The notes under the pieces were generated by a model. That model searched no databases. It was not told the DNA's origin and saw only the letters and a program-made list of their open reading frames with translations. A stretch of DNA of 64,000 bases from Lachnospiraceae bacterium (GTDB taxonomy: Bacteria > Bacillota > Clostridia > Lachnospirales > Lachnospiraceae), in assembly GCA_014804795.1 (NCBI GenBank), contig JAAUZC010000036.1, forward strand, positions 124,001 through 188,000, read 5' to 3'. Below, one piece after another: positions 43,318 to 52,620 of this stretch. The position numbers and the translations under genes are program-made. Positions within the stretch are counted from its first letter, which is position 1. Every line of letters starts with the position of its first letter.

Positions 43318-45606
43318 ATGAAGGATAATTTGGAAACGATCAAGGGCTATGTAGAGCATATTATTTATCAAAACGAATCAAACGGGTATACAGTGCTTGT
43401 GCTGGAGACAGAAAGTGAGGAACTGACCTGTGTGGGAATGTTTCGCGGTGTGGACGAGGGCGAAAGCCTTGAAGTGCAGGGAACTTATACCGAACATGCG
43501 GTGTATGGCAGGCAGTTTAAGGCGGATTCCTTTCATGTGACACAGCCGGAAGATGCCGTCAGCATAGAACGCTATCTGCGTTCCGGAGCCGTGAAAGGAA
43601 TTGGGGCCGCGTTGGCTTCCCGTATTGTAAAAAAGTTTGGAGCAGATACTTTCCGCATTATGGAGGAAGAACCGGAACGGCTTGCGGAAGTGCGGGGCAT
43701 TTCCGAGAGGATTGCCAGAGAGATCGGTATGCAGATGGAAGAGAAAAGAGATCTGCGGGATGCGATGCTCTTTTTGCAGAAATATGGCATTTCCGGGACA
43801 CTGGCAGCAAAAATTCATGAAACTTACGGCATGGGGCTTTATGGAGTTTTGCGGGAGAATCCTTATAAACTGGCGGAAGATATAAGCGGTGTGGGATTTA
43901 AGCGGGCGGATGAGATAGCAGCTAAAATAGGTATTCGTGTAGATTCGGAATTCAGGATCCGGAGCGGCCTGCTCTATACACTGCAGACAGCGTCAGGGGA
44001 AGGGCATTCCTATCTGCCGGAGGAAAAGCTTCTCGAAAAGGCATCAGGACTTTTAGGAGTGCCGAAAGAGGCGCTGGATGGACAGCTCGAAAATCTGGCG
44101 ATGGAACGGAAAGTTGTCCTGAAAAAAGAAAACGGTGAAAGACTGGTATATGCAGCTTCTTTTTACAATGCGGAAATGCACTGTGCGAGAATGCTGATCG
44201 ATTTAAACAGAGCAATGGAATCGGATGATCCTGTCGTTTCCGGGGGAGAAAGCAGTCAGTTAAAAAAAATCAGGGAGCTGGAACGGCAGCAGGGAATCGA
44301 ACTGGATGAACTGCAGAGGCAGGCGGTACTGCATAGTCTGCGGCACGGCGTATTGATTCTGTCCGGCGGACCGGGTACCGGAAAGACGACGACGATCAAT
44401 ACGATGATACGATATTTTGAGAAAGAGGGATTGGATATCCTGCTGGCAGCGCCCACGGGCAGGGCGGCGAAGCGGATGACGGAAGCCACGGGCTATGAGG
44501 CGAAAACAATTCACCGCTTGCTTGAGTTAAACGGCGGTACTTTGGAAGATGGTATCGGACGCGGAGCAAAGTTTGAAAAAAATGAGAATAATCCTCTGGA
44601 AGCGGATGTAGTCATTGTGGATGAGATGTCTATGGTAGACCTGTTTTTGCTGCAGGCACTGTTAAGAGCAATAATGCAGGGGACAAGATTAGTCCTGATG
44701 GGAGATGTGGATCAGCTGCCGAGTGTAGGGCCTGGCCAGGTGCTGCATGATTTGATCAAAAGCCGGGCATTTCCGACGATTGTTTTGAAAAAAGTATTTC
44801 GTCAGGCGGGAGAGAGCGATATTGTAGTGAATGCGCATCTGATCAATGAGGGAAAGAGCATTTCACTGAATAATAAAAGCAAAGATTTTTTCTTTCTGGA
44901 AAGAAGTGACACAAATGTCATATATAAGCATATCGTGCAGCTGGTGCAGGATATGCTGCCCCGCTATGTGCAGGCATCGCCGATGGATATACAGGTGCTT
45001 ACGCCGATGAAAAAGGGGAGCCTGGGCGTGGAGGCGTTAAACCGGATATTACAGCAATATCTGAATCCGCCGGCATCTGATAAAAAAGAATACAGAACGG
45101 ACGGAGACAATCTGTTCCGGGTCGGCGATAAAGTAATGCAGATTAAGAATAATTATGAACTGGAGTGGGAGGTCGTATCGAAGTACAATATTCCCATTGA
45201 TAGAGGAGTCGGCGTTTTTAACGGAGATATGGGGATCATCCGGGAAATCAATGACTTCGCCTCCACGGTGGTGGTGGAATTTGACGAACACCGTCGGGTC
45301 ACTTATCCGTTTGCAGGAGTGGAGGAACTGGAACTTGCCTATGCGGTAACGATACATAAGTCTCAGGGTTCCGAGTATCCGGCGGTGGTAATGCCCGTTT
45401 TGTCCGGACCGAGACTGCTTTTTAACAGGAATCTCCTGTATACGGCTGTGACAAGGGCGCGAAACTGTGTCACAATTCTCGGCTCTTCCCGTATGCTGCA
45501 GGAAATGATTGATAATGTCGGGGAGACCAGACGATATACTTCTCTCGACAGAAGGATACAGGAGATCGTAAACAGCATTTGCCCGGACGATGCGGAACTG
45601 GGATAG
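43318..45606 (+). CDS. recD2: RecD2-family SF1B DNA helicase
   Basis: The 762-aa protein has an N-terminal OB-like region, helix-hairpin-helix repeats (for example KGIGAALASRIVKKFG at about 94), a GVGFKRADEIA segment, the helicase core with Walker A GGPGTGKTTTI (about residue 346), DEMSMVD motif II (about 439) and the SH3-like C-terminal region with VTIHKSQGSEYP (about 680). It is the RecBC-independent form of RecD, a 5'-3' helicase of replication/repair. The ATG has GGGTGG close by. No RecB/C genes are adjacent. Confidence 0.92.
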   Translation: MKDNLETIKGYVEHIIYQNESNGYTVLVLETESEELTCVGMFRGVDEGESLEVQGTYTEHAVYGRQFKADSFHVTQPEDAVSIERYLRSGAVKGIGAALASRIVKKFGADTFRIMEEEPERLAEVRGISERIAREIGMQMEEKRDLRDAMLFLQKYGISGTLAAKIHETYGMGLYGVLRENPYKLAEDISGVGFKRADEIAAKIGIRVDSEFRIRSGLLYTLQTASGEGHSYLPEEKLLEKASGLLGVPKEALDGQLENLAMERKVVLKKENGERLVYAASFYNAEMHCARMLIDLNRAMESDDPVVSGGESSQLKKIRELERQQGIELDELQRQAVLHSLRHGVLILSGGPGTGKTTTINTMIRYFEKEGLDILLAAPTGRAAKRMTEATGYEAKTIHRLLELNGGTLEDGIGRGAKFEKNENNPLEADVVIVDEMSMVDLFLLQALLRAIMQGTRLVLMGDVDQLPSVGPGQVLHDLIKSRAFPTIVLKKVFRQAGESDIVVNAHLINEGKSISLNNKSKDFFFLERSDTNVIYKHIVQLVQDMLPRYVQASPMDIQVLTPMKKGSLGVEALNRILQQYLNPPASDKKEYRTDGDNLFRVGDKVMQIKNNYELEWEVVSKYNIPIDRGVGVFNGDMGIIREINDFASTVVVEFDEHRRVTYPFAGVEELELAYAVTIHKSQGSEYPAVVMPVLSGPRLLFNRNLLYTAVTRARNCVTILGSSRMLQEMIDNVGETRRYTSLDRRIQEIVNSICPDDAELG

Positions 45607-45652
45607 GAAAGAGAAACATGATTAACATCTGCCCGGAGAGGGAAAGGTGTTT

Positions 45653-46396
45653 ATGAAAAAGAAAAGTGAATATTGGAAAAAGGCGGGAAAATATTGGGAA
45701 AGGGGGCTCGATCTGGTATTTCCGGCGAGATGTCCGATTTGTGATAAGCCGGCACCGTTTCCGGAACTGATCTGTCCGGCATGTAAAAATAAGCCGGTTA
45801 TCGTAGGATTTCCCAGATGCTTAAAGTGCGGGAAGCACATTGCGGATGAAAGGGAGGAATACTGCAAGGGCTGCCGTTTGACGATGCATGTATTTGAACA
45901 GGGAAAGGGATTGTTTGACTATCAGTCAGTGGCAAGATCGCTATACCGCTTTAAATATGCGGGCAGACAGGAATATGCCCGTTTTTATGCGGAGCAGATC
46001 GTGAGAAAGCTTGGCGGGACGATACGCAGCTGGAAACCGGATGCGTTGGTGCCGGTTCCCGTTCACTTTACAAGAAAACGGGAAAGGGGCTATAATCAGG
46101 CAGAGGTTCTTGCAGTGGAGATCGGGAAAAGAACAGGAATTCCCGTGGCGGCTCATCTGATCGGGCGAAAGAAGAAAACGCTGCCCCAGAAACTGCTTAA
46201 TGATAGGGAACGCCAAAATAATTTGAAAAGGGCTTTTAAAATAGGAAGAAATGATGTAAAATTAAAAAGAGTGATTATAATTGACGATATCTATACAACG
46301 GGAAGTACCGTGGATGCCTGTGCGGAGACGTTAAAGAGTGCGGGCATAGAAAAAGTATACTTTATTACGACGGCTATCGGAAAGGAGTTGTTATAA
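45653..46396 (+). CDS. comFC: ComF-family phosphoribosyltransferase-like protein
   Basis: The 247-aa protein has an N-terminal zinc-finger region (CPICDK, CPAC, CLKCG, CKGC) and a C-terminal phosphoribosyltransferase fold with VIIIDDIYTTGSTVDAC, the PRPP-binding loop. ComFC proteins are needed for DNA uptake in naturally competent bacteria, probably late in DNA handling. The ATG 45653 has AAAGG 5 bases upstream; a GTG two codons earlier is less suited. It is followed 3 bp later by yvyF, as in Bacillus. With a type IV pilus in the same window, competence is worth considering. Confidence 0.9.
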   Translation: MKKKSEYWKKAGKYWERGLDLVFPARCPICDKPAPFPELICPACKNKPVIVGFPRCLKCGKHIADEREEYCKGCRLTMHVFEQGKGLFDYQSVARSLYRFKYAGRQEYARFYAEQIVRKLGGTIRSWKPDALVPVPVHFTRKRERGYNQAEVLAVEIGKRTGIPVAAHLIGRKKKTLPQKLLNDRERQNNLKRAFKIGRNDVKLKRVIIIDDIYTTGSTVDACAETLKSAGIEKVYFITTAIGKELL

Positions 46397-46399
46397 AAC

Positions 46400-46807
46400 A
46401 TGAATGTACGAAATTGCAGAAAATGCGGGAAACTTTTTAACTATGTGACAGGCGTACCGATTTGTCCGGCCTGCAAGGATGCACTGGAGAAAAAATTTCA
46501 GGAAGTAAAAAAGTATGTACAGGATAACAGAGGGGCTACGATTCCGGATGTAGTAGAAAATTGTGAGGTTGATGCCCAGCAGGTACGTCAGTGGGTGCGT
46601 GAGGAACGTCTGGAATTCAGCGGAGAGGGTGTGACGGGGATCACCTGTGAAAAGTGCGGAGCGACCATTCCCACCGGAAGATTCTGCCAGAAATGTAAAA
46701 ATGAAATGACAGCAAACTTAAACAGCGCGATACCGCAGAAGCCGAAAGAAGCACCCAAACCGAAAAAAGATCCGAAAGACAACCCCAAGATGCGTTTCCT
46801 TCAGTAA
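46400..46807 (+). CDS. yvyF: YvyF-like flagellar operon protein
   Basis: The 135-aa protein shows CRKCGKLFNYVTGVPICPAC, a central helical region with WVREERLEFSG, and a second Cys4 unit (CEKCG, CQKCKNE). This is the YvyF/TIGR03826-type plan seen beside comFC and flagellar regulator genes in Firmicutes. The C-terminus is Lys/Pro-rich. Exact biochemical function is unknown. Here flgM and flgN do not follow; two membrane proteins do. Confidence 0.85.
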   Translation: MNVRNCRKCGKLFNYVTGVPICPACKDALEKKFQEVKKYVQDNRGATIPDVVENCEVDAQQVRQWVREERLEFSGEGVTGITCEKCGATIPTGRFCQKCKNEMTANLNSAIPQKPKEAPKPKKDPKDNPKMRFLQ

Positions 46808-46843
46808 CAGGGCGGATGCATTTTCGGGAAAGGGGAATACTGT

Positions 46844-47236
46844 ATGATTCATGAAGAAAGAGTGATCCTGATGACAAAGCTGCAGGCTTATGAGGACGGC
46901 AGCGGAAAAAAAGACATTGCGATCGCGAGCTATTTCAGAGGAGATTATCTTGGCTCACAGATGTTAAAAAGCGTTATTTATGTAACGATAGCGGCTGCGC
47001 TTTTTTATGCCGGTTATATTTTTTATAATCTGGAGAACTTTATGAAGGATCTGTATCAGACAGACTGGTTTGAGTATGCGAGAATACTGCTCACCCGCTA
47101 TCTGATTCTTGTGATAGGATATGCACTGATCACTTATCTGGTGTATGCATACCGTTATACTAAAGCAAAGAAGAATCTGAAAAAATACTATGGCGGACTG
47201 AAGGAACTGAATGCCATGTATCATGAAGAATCTTGA
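46844..47236 (+). CDS. Small two-helix membrane protein, unknown
   Basis: The 130-aa protein has a soluble N-terminus (about 45 residues with SYFRGDYLGSQMLKS) and two membrane helices (about 46-66 and 87-108), then a basic C-terminal helix (KAKKNLKKYY). I do not recognise the family. A GGGAAAGGGG site precedes the ATG. It sits 11 bp before another membrane protein and in front of the cdaA operon, so a cell-envelope role is plausible but unproved. Confidence 0.65.
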   Translation: MIHEERVILMTKLQAYEDGSGKKDIAIASYFRGDYLGSQMLKSVIYVTIAAALFYAGYIFYNLENFMKDLYQTDWFEYARILLTRYLILVIGYALITYLVYAYRYTKAKKNLKKYYGGLKELNAMYHEES

Positions 47237-47247
47237 AAGGATATCTG

Positions 47248-48195
47248 ATGACTGAGTTATTGTTAGTAAAAGAAACAGTGAAAACATTTGTTGGTAAGTA
47301 TGAAGTATATTTAAAACCGTTAGGGAAATTTTTACTTGCCTTTGCAGCGCTATTCATGATCAATAAATCTACCGGATATATGGATAAGTTAAACAGTATG
47401 TCCCTTGTGCTCGTGGTAGCGTTACTGTGTTCTTTTATGCCGCTGAATTTTTCCATCATATGTGCGGCGGCTTTCATTATTTTGCATTTATATGCGCTGT
47501 CAATGGAATGTGCACTGGTGGCGCTCATACTGTTTTTGATCCTGGCACTGGTATATTTCCGCTTTGCACCGAAAGATGCGGTCATCGTATTGCTTCTGCC
47601 GATGTGTTTTTACCTGAAAATACCGTATGTAATTCCGGTCTGCGCAGGGCTTTTGGCGACGCCGGTTTCAGCAGTTTCTGTGGCGTGCGGCGTGATCGTC
47701 TACTATATGGTGAGTTACGTGGCGGGAAATGTATCGGGATTGAGTGCGCTGGAAGCGGAAGATATGTCCGGGCGGTTTCGTTATGTGGTGGACGGTTTTT
47801 TGAAAAATAAGACAATGGCAGTTGTCATGGTGGCGTTTGCAGTGACTGTAATTATCGTGTATCTGATCAGGCGCCTTTCCATAGACCATAGTTGGACGAT
47901 AGCTATCGTTACAGGAACGATAACTCAGATGGTAGTGCTGCTATTGGGTGCGCTGATGATGGACGCGGATGTATCTATGGCAGGCATTATAATAGGAAGC
48001 CTTGTCAGTGCGGGAATTGCGTGTGTTGTGGAATTCATCATGTTTCAGATGGATTACAGCAGGGCGGAACAGGTACAATTTGAGGATGATGAGTATTACT
48101 ATTATGTGAAAGCCGTTCCAAAAGTAATGCTGTCCAAACCGGAGAAAACTGTAAAGAAGATTAATACCCAGAGGAAAAAGAAGAGAAGCCATTAA
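47248..48195 (+). CDS. Polytopic membrane protein upstream of cdaA, unknown
   Basis: The 315-aa protein has about eight membrane helices. The N-terminus is a short helix with KETVKTFVGKYEVYLKPLGKFLLAFAA, and the C-terminus is cytoplasmic, rich in acidic then basic residues (FEDDEYYYYVKAVPK and RKKKRSH). ATG 47248 has AAAGG 7 bases upstream; a TTG at 47233 is less likely. I do not recognise the family, but its fixed place 72 bp before cdaA suggests envelope work linked to c-di-AMP. Confidence 0.65.
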   Translation: MTELLLVKETVKTFVGKYEVYLKPLGKFLLAFAALFMINKSTGYMDKLNSMSLVLVVALLCSFMPLNFSIICAAAFIILHLYALSMECALVALILFLILALVYFRFAPKDAVIVLLLPMCFYLKIPYVIPVCAGLLATPVSAVSVACGVIVYYMVSYVAGNVSGLSALEAEDMSGRFRYVVDGFLKNKTMAVVMVAFAVTVIIVYLIRRLSIDHSWTIAIVTGTITQMVVLLLGALMMDADVSMAGIIIGSLVSAGIACVVEFIMFQMDYSRAEQVQFEDDEYYYYVKAVPKVMLSKPEKTVKKINTQRKKKRSH

Positions 48196-48267
48196 AATCC
48201 GCTTTCAAACTTTCTTCCCCTGAAAGGAATCTTAATATAGGAAAGACAGGAAGGGAAGAATAAAGCA

Positions 48268-49146
48268 ATGCATGAATTATCGGCTACTATCAGCAGATAT
48301 ATGGAGAATCTTTATATACCCTCGCTAAATGCTGTTACCGGTATAGATATTGTTGAAATCATTATCATAACTTTAATGATCTATGCGATGCTGGTATGGG
48401 TAAAAGAGACTAGGGCGTGGGCGCTCCTCAGAGGAGTACTTGTTATAGGCGCCTTTCTTTTGGTTGCCTTTTTTGCAGGGATGACGACGATCATATGGAT
48501 TGCGGAAAGGCTGATATCCCTTGCCGTTATAGCAATGGTAGTCATTTTGCAGCCGGAGCTTCGGAAGGCACTTGAAAATCTGGGGCAGAAAAATATTTTG
48601 GCCAGTCTGTTTTCGCTGGATATGCTGAAAGCATCGGTGAATGCAAGGTTTTCGGACAAAACGATCAATGAGATCGTGAAAGCCTGTGTGGAAATGGGTA
48701 AAGCAAAAACAGGTGCACTGATTGTGGTGGAGCATAAACAGCAGTTGACGGATTATGAAAAAACAGGCATCGATTTGGATGCGCTGGTGTCAAGTCAGCT
48801 TTTGATCAATATTTTTGAACACAATACACCGTTGCACGACGGTGCTATTATTGTGCGCGGCGATAGAATCGTATCCGCGACATGTTATCTGCCTCTTTCC
48901 GATAATATGCTGCTCAGCAAAGAACTGGGAACAAGACACAGAGCCGGTGTGGGTATATCGGAAGCGACGGATTCCATGACGGTTATTGTCTCCGAGGAAA
49001 CAGGGAAGATCAGTGTAGCTTATGGTGGACGTCTCCACAGAGGCTTGTCAGCGGACGAACTGCATGAATACCTTTCTGAAATTCAGGATAAAGTGGTAGA
49101 AGAGAGAAAACGCATTATCTGGAAAGGAAGGTCAAAAAATGCATAA
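48268..49146 (+). CDS. cdaA: Diadenylate cyclase CdaA
   Basis: The 292-aa protein has three N-terminal membrane helices (about residues 30-100) and the DAC domain with both catalytic motifs: DGA (LHDGAIIVRGD, about residue 192) and RHR (GTRHRAG, about 228). It makes cyclic di-AMP, which controls potassium, osmolyte balance and wall stress. The stop overlaps the cdaR start by 8 bp, and glmM follows: the canonical cdaA-cdaR-glmM operon. Confidence 0.95.
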   Translation: MHELSATISRYMENLYIPSLNAVTGIDIVEIIIITLMIYAMLVWVKETRAWALLRGVLVIGAFLLVAFFAGMTTIIWIAERLISLAVIAMVVILQPELRKALENLGQKNILASLFSLDMLKASVNARFSDKTINEIVKACVEMGKAKTGALIVVEHKQQLTDYEKTGIDLDALVSSQLLINIFEHNTPLHDGAIIVRGDRIVSATCYLPLSDNMLLSKELGTRHRAGVGISEATDSMTVIVSEETGKISVAYGGRLHRGLSADELHEYLSEIQDKVVEERKRIIWKGRSKNA

Positions 49147-50470
49147 AAAAGAAAACGTAAAATGGTCCGGGCGACTGACAAAAAATCTCGGACTGAAGAT
49201 CATTTCTTTCCTGCTTGCGATAGGACTGTGGCTGCTTGTAGTGAATATAGACGACCCGGTGGTCCGCTGGACTTATCTGGATGTGCCGGTCACAATAAAA
49301 AATGCGGATGTGATCACAAATCAGGGTATGATCTATGAGGTGCTTGACGGCACGGATGTGATTCCGAGAGTGACAGTCTATGCACCGCGTTCTGTCGGAG
49401 AAAATATCAGCAAGTCGGATATTGTAGCGACGGCAGATATGAATACACTGAACAGTTTGAATATATTGCAGGTGGAATTTTCTGTTCCCAAAGTGGGAAG
49501 CAGTAAAGTCAGCGATATTAGGGGCAGCACAGACAGTGTGCATGTCAGCATTGAAAACAAAAAGAATGTTCAGAAAGTGCTGAAAACCAATATTATAGGT
49601 GAGGCGCCCGAGGGGTATGTAGTCGGAAATGTAACGACCGATCAAAACCTTGTCCGGGTATCAGGAGCGGAATCGGTTGTAGATAGAGTGGAGTCGGCGA
49701 ATATCAATATTGATATGAATACGCTGTCCGAATTTACCAGCGATATTACGACCAGTGTGCCGGTACGCCTTTACGATGAGGAAGGAAATGAAGTAGAAGG
49801 CAGTACACTGACAAAGAATCCGGAAAATGTGATGATCACGATAGAAATTTTGTCTACAAAGGATGTGCCGCTGCGATTTGAAGTAGACGGCGAGCCTGCG
49901 GACGGGTATGGTCTGACAGGCATGGTGAGCAGTGATGTCCAGACTGTTCGGATTGCGGGCAGGCGTTCCGCATTAAACAGCATGAGCGAAATTGTGATCC
50001 CGGCGGAAGCTTTTGATTTATCGGGAATCAGTGAAGAGACGACGATGGAAATTGATGTGTGTGACTATCTTCCGGAAAATGTGCAGATGGCGGATAAGAG
50101 TACGAGTATGCCGGTCAATGTGACAATAGGAGTGGAAAGAGAAACGACCACTGATTATACATTGCGGGCAGAAGATGTGCGGATCACGAATATACCGGAA
50201 GGGAAAACCTGTGAATTGGAAGGGCTGGAGGAAGAATATACTGTGTCTGTTACAGGAATCCGTTCTGTTATGAGTAATATCAGCGCCGGAGATTTGGAAG
50301 CAGTGCTTGATGTTGCGGCCTGGATGAGAGAACAGGGGTTAAAGGAGCTGCCGGCAGGAAAATATTCGGTAACATTGCAATATAATACACCGGAGCAGAC
50401 GGAATTAGAAAGGCCGGTTACGGTAATATTGGCAGTTTCCGAAGGAACAGAGGAAAACACTGAAGAATAG
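49139..50470 (+). CDS. cdaR: CdaA regulator CdaR (YbbR repeats)
   Basis: The 443-aa protein has a short cytoplasmic start, one membrane anchor (about residues 17-37) and then four YbbR-type beta domains outside the membrane (each ~85 residues). Repeat signatures seen are [27 protein letters not shown] and [16 protein letters not shown]. YbbR proteins bind CdaA and tune c-di-AMP synthesis. Overlap with cdaA and the downstream glmM support the role. Confidence 0.92.
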   Translation: MHKKENVKWSGRLTKNLGLKIISFLLAIGLWLLVVNIDDPVVRWTYLDVPVTIKNADVITNQGMIYEVLDGTDVIPRVTVYAPRSVGENISKSDIVATADMNTLNSLNILQVEFSVPKVGSSKVSDIRGSTDSVHVSIENKKNVQKVLKTNIIGEAPEGYVVGNVTTDQNLVRVSGAESVVDRVESANINIDMNTLSEFTSDITTSVPVRLYDEEGNEVEGSTLTKNPENVMITIEILSTKDVPLRFEVDGEPADGYGLTGMVSSDVQTVRIAGRRSALNSMSEIVIPAEAFDLSGISEETTMEIDVCDYLPENVQMADKSTSMPVNVTIGVERETTTDYTLRAEDVRITNIPEGKTCELEGLEEEYTVSVTGIRSVMSNISAGDLEAVLDVAAWMREQGLKELPAGKYSVTLQYNTPEQTELERPVTVILAVSEGTEENTEE

Positions 50471-50544
50471 AATATTCAAAGAGCAAAAATAAGGCGGAAA
50501 CCTGCTTTATGAAAAAGTTTGAATATGGGAAGGACCTGAAAAAA

Positions 50545-51894
50545 ATGGGAAGATTATTTGGTACAGATGGAGTGAGAGGTGTGGCAAATGAAGAACTGAC
50601 ACCGTTGCTCGCAATGCAGCTTGGCCAGGCCGGAGCTTATGTTTTAACAAAGGAAACGGAGCATAAGCCGACGATCATGGTTGGCTGTGATACAAGAATT
50701 TCCGGCGATATGCTGGCAAACGCGCTGATGGCGGGGGCCTGTTCCGTGGGGGCAAACTGCATTTATGTAGGCGTAATTCCTACGCCGGCAGTAGCTTATC
50801 TGACAAGAAAGTACAAAGTGGATGCAGGAGTTGTGATTTCGGCATCTCATAATCCGGTGGAGTTTAACGGTATTAAATTTTTTAATGGAAACGGTTATAA
50901 GCTGCCGGATGAGTTGGAAGATGAGATTGAGGCTCTGATTAAAAACGGTATGCCGGGAGTTAAATTTCCGATCGGGCCGGGTGTGGGCAAAATAAAATAC
51001 CGTACCGATGCGAGAGAAGAGTATATCAATCATGCGATACAGGCCGTAGGAGTTGATCTGACGGGATTAAAGATCGTTGTGGATTGTGCAGAGGGCGCCT
51101 CGTTTTATACATCTGTAGAGGCATTGCGGGAGCTCGGTGCGAATGTAGTTCCGATTCATAATATGCCGGATGGCACAAATATTAATGCAAACTGCGGTTC
51201 AACCCATATGGGGGAATTGAAGGCTCGCGTAGTATATGAGAAAGCAAATCTGGGGCTGGCATTTGACGGTGACGCTGACAGACTGCTTGCCGTAGATGAA
51301 AACGGAAAAATTGTTGAGGGCGATGAAATTATGGCAATCGTCGGCAATCATATGAAGAGTCAGGGAAAACTGAAAAAGGATACGATTGTAGTGACTGTGA
51401 TGTCCAACCTTGGTTTTACGTTGATGGCAAAAGAAAAAGGAATTCATATGGAAGCGACCAAAGTCGGCGACAGATATGTGCTGGAGCGGATGCGGGAAAT
51501 AGGTGCAAGCCTCGGAGGAGAACAGTCGGGCCATATCATTTTCCTTGATGAGAATACAACAGGTGATGGACTGCTCAGTGCTCTCCACCTGCTGCAGGTC
51601 ATGGTGGAAACCGGAAAACCGCTTTCGGAGCTGGCTTCGGTTATGCAGGTGCTGCCGCAGGCACTGGTAAATGCAAAGGTTGCGAATCACAAGAAAGAAC
51701 ATTATATGGAATATCCGGAAATTTCGTCCGCGATTGCAAAACTGGAAGAAAGATTTGCGGGAGAAGGCAGAGTGCTGATCAGACCCAGCGGGACGGAGCC
51801 GCTTGTGCGCGTTATGATCGAAGGAAAGGATCAGGAGCAGATCAATAGAGAGGCGGAGAAACTGGCAAATCTGATTCAGGATATTATGTTCTGA
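50545..51894 (+). CDS. glmM: Phosphoglucosamine mutase
   Basis: The 449-aa protein is of exact family length when started at ATG 50545 ([12 protein letters not shown]), with GGGAAGGA upstream; an in-frame ATG at 50509 would add 12 residues. The catalytic serine lies in [12 protein letters not shown] (about residue 101), the metal loop is DGDADR (about 242) and the phosphate-binding loop [12 protein letters not shown] near the C-terminus. It converts glucosamine-6-phosphate to the 1-phosphate for wall precursors, and binds and is inhibited by CdaA in other Firmicutes. Confidence 0.96.
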   Translation: MGRLFGTDGVRGVANEELTPLLAMQLGQAGAYVLTKETEHKPTIMVGCDTRISGDMLANALMAGACSVGANCIYVGVIPTPAVAYLTRKYKVDAGVVISASHNPVEFNGIKFFNGNGYKLPDELEDEIEALIKNGMPGVKFPIGPGVGKIKYRTDAREEYINHAIQAVGVDLTGLKIVVDCAEGASFYTSVEALRELGANVVPIHNMPDGTNINANCGSTHMGELKARVVYEKANLGLAFDGDADRLLAVDENGKIVEGDEIMAIVGNHMKSQGKLKKDTIVVTVMSNLGFTLMAKEKGIHMEATKVGDRYVLERMREIGASLGGEQSGHIIFLDENTTGDGLLSALHLLQVMVETGKPLSELASVMQVLPQALVNAKVANHKKEHYMEYPEISSAIAKLEERFAGEGRVLIRPSGTEPLVRVMIEGKDQEQINREAEKLANLIQDIMF

Positions 51895-51959
51895 TATTTG
51901 GAATATTAATTTTTTAAGCTTGTTAGAATACTATTTGAATGATATAATGAAGAAAAGTT

Positions 51960-52127
51960 GCGAAGCAACTTTTCGCTACTTCATGATTTATGAAATAAAT
52001 TATGAAGGGACACGTATAGCGAAGCAACTTTTCGCTACTTCATGATTTATGAAATAAATTATGAAGGAACACGTATAGCGAAGCAACTTTTCGCTGCTTC
52101 ATGATTTATGAAATAAATTATGAAGCA
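51960..52127. repeat. Tandem array of a 59-bp palindromic unit
   Basis: Three head-to-tail units: 51960-52018, 52019-52077 and a shorter third, 52078-52127. Units 1 and 2 differ at one base. Each contains a GCGAAGC/TTTTCGCT hairpin and a 12-bp stem CTTCATGATTTA...TAAATTATGAAG with one mismatch. It sits between glmM and an HPr gene. Similar double hairpins occur at 13731 and 54364. The region 52128-52207 holds only the HPr leader and ribosome site. Confidence 0.9.
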
Positions 52128-52207
52128 ACACAATTGGGGCATATACTGCAGAGGCTATGGGGAAGGATGGCTTTCGCAGCATAAATATATTTGGGAGGTA
52201 GAGTTAC

Positions 52208-52471
52208 ATGGTAAGCCAGAAGGTAGTCATTAAGAACCCTACAGGGCTACATCTAAGACCGGCAGGCATCCTATGCAAGGAAGCGATGCAATTCAAATCA
52301 TTAATAACATTTACATTTCGTGAGAATACGGCAAATGCAAAAAGTGTGCTTAGTGTACTTGGAGCATGTGTAAAATGTGGTGATGAAATTGTTATGACCT
52401 GCGAGGGCGAGGATGAGGAGGAAGCGCTGAAAGCGTTGGTCGGAGCCATTGAAAGCGGTCTGGGAGAGTAA
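52208..52471 (+). CDS. ptsH: HPr-family phosphocarrier protein
   Basis: The 87-aa protein has full HPr features: NPTGLHLRPAG with active-site His15 and Arg17, and Ser46 (in NAKSVLSVLG), the HPr-kinase target of Firmicutes. Length is typical. Catalytic-type sites suggest a working sugar phosphotransferase carrier and, by Ser46 phosphorylation, carbon-catabolite signalling. The 59-83 region is more acidic than usual. Ribosome site GGGAGG is strong. No enzyme I gene is next to it; a terminator follows. Confidence 0.85.
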   Translation: MVSQKVVIKNPTGLHLRPAGILCKEAMQFKSLITFTFRENTANAKSVLSVLGACVKCGDEIVMTCEGEDEEEALKALVGAIESGLGE

Positions 52472-52500
52472 CAGGATTGATTATGTGCTACATTCATTTT

Positions 52501-52531
52501 AAACCCGTGTACTTGCGTACACGGGTTTTTA
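52501..52531 (+). terminator. Terminator after HPr gene
   Basis: A perfect 12-bp stem (AAACCCGTGTAC, loop TTGC) followed by TTTTTAT. Confidence 0.9.
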
Positions 52532-52620
52532 TGCACAGGGACGCATAAAGAGATCAGCTGCAAAAGCAGTATGCGGAGGTGTGCGGGAAAATTGGAAAAG
52601 ATAGATCGGGAGGGAAAGCG

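Noticed and set aside
51960..52127. CRISPR array
   Set aside because: Only three units, repeats abut directly without unique spacers, and no cas genes are near.
52532..52620. T-box or leucine attenuator before leuA
   Set aside because: The leader is under 100 bp and has no T-box sequence, leucine codon run or competing hairpins.
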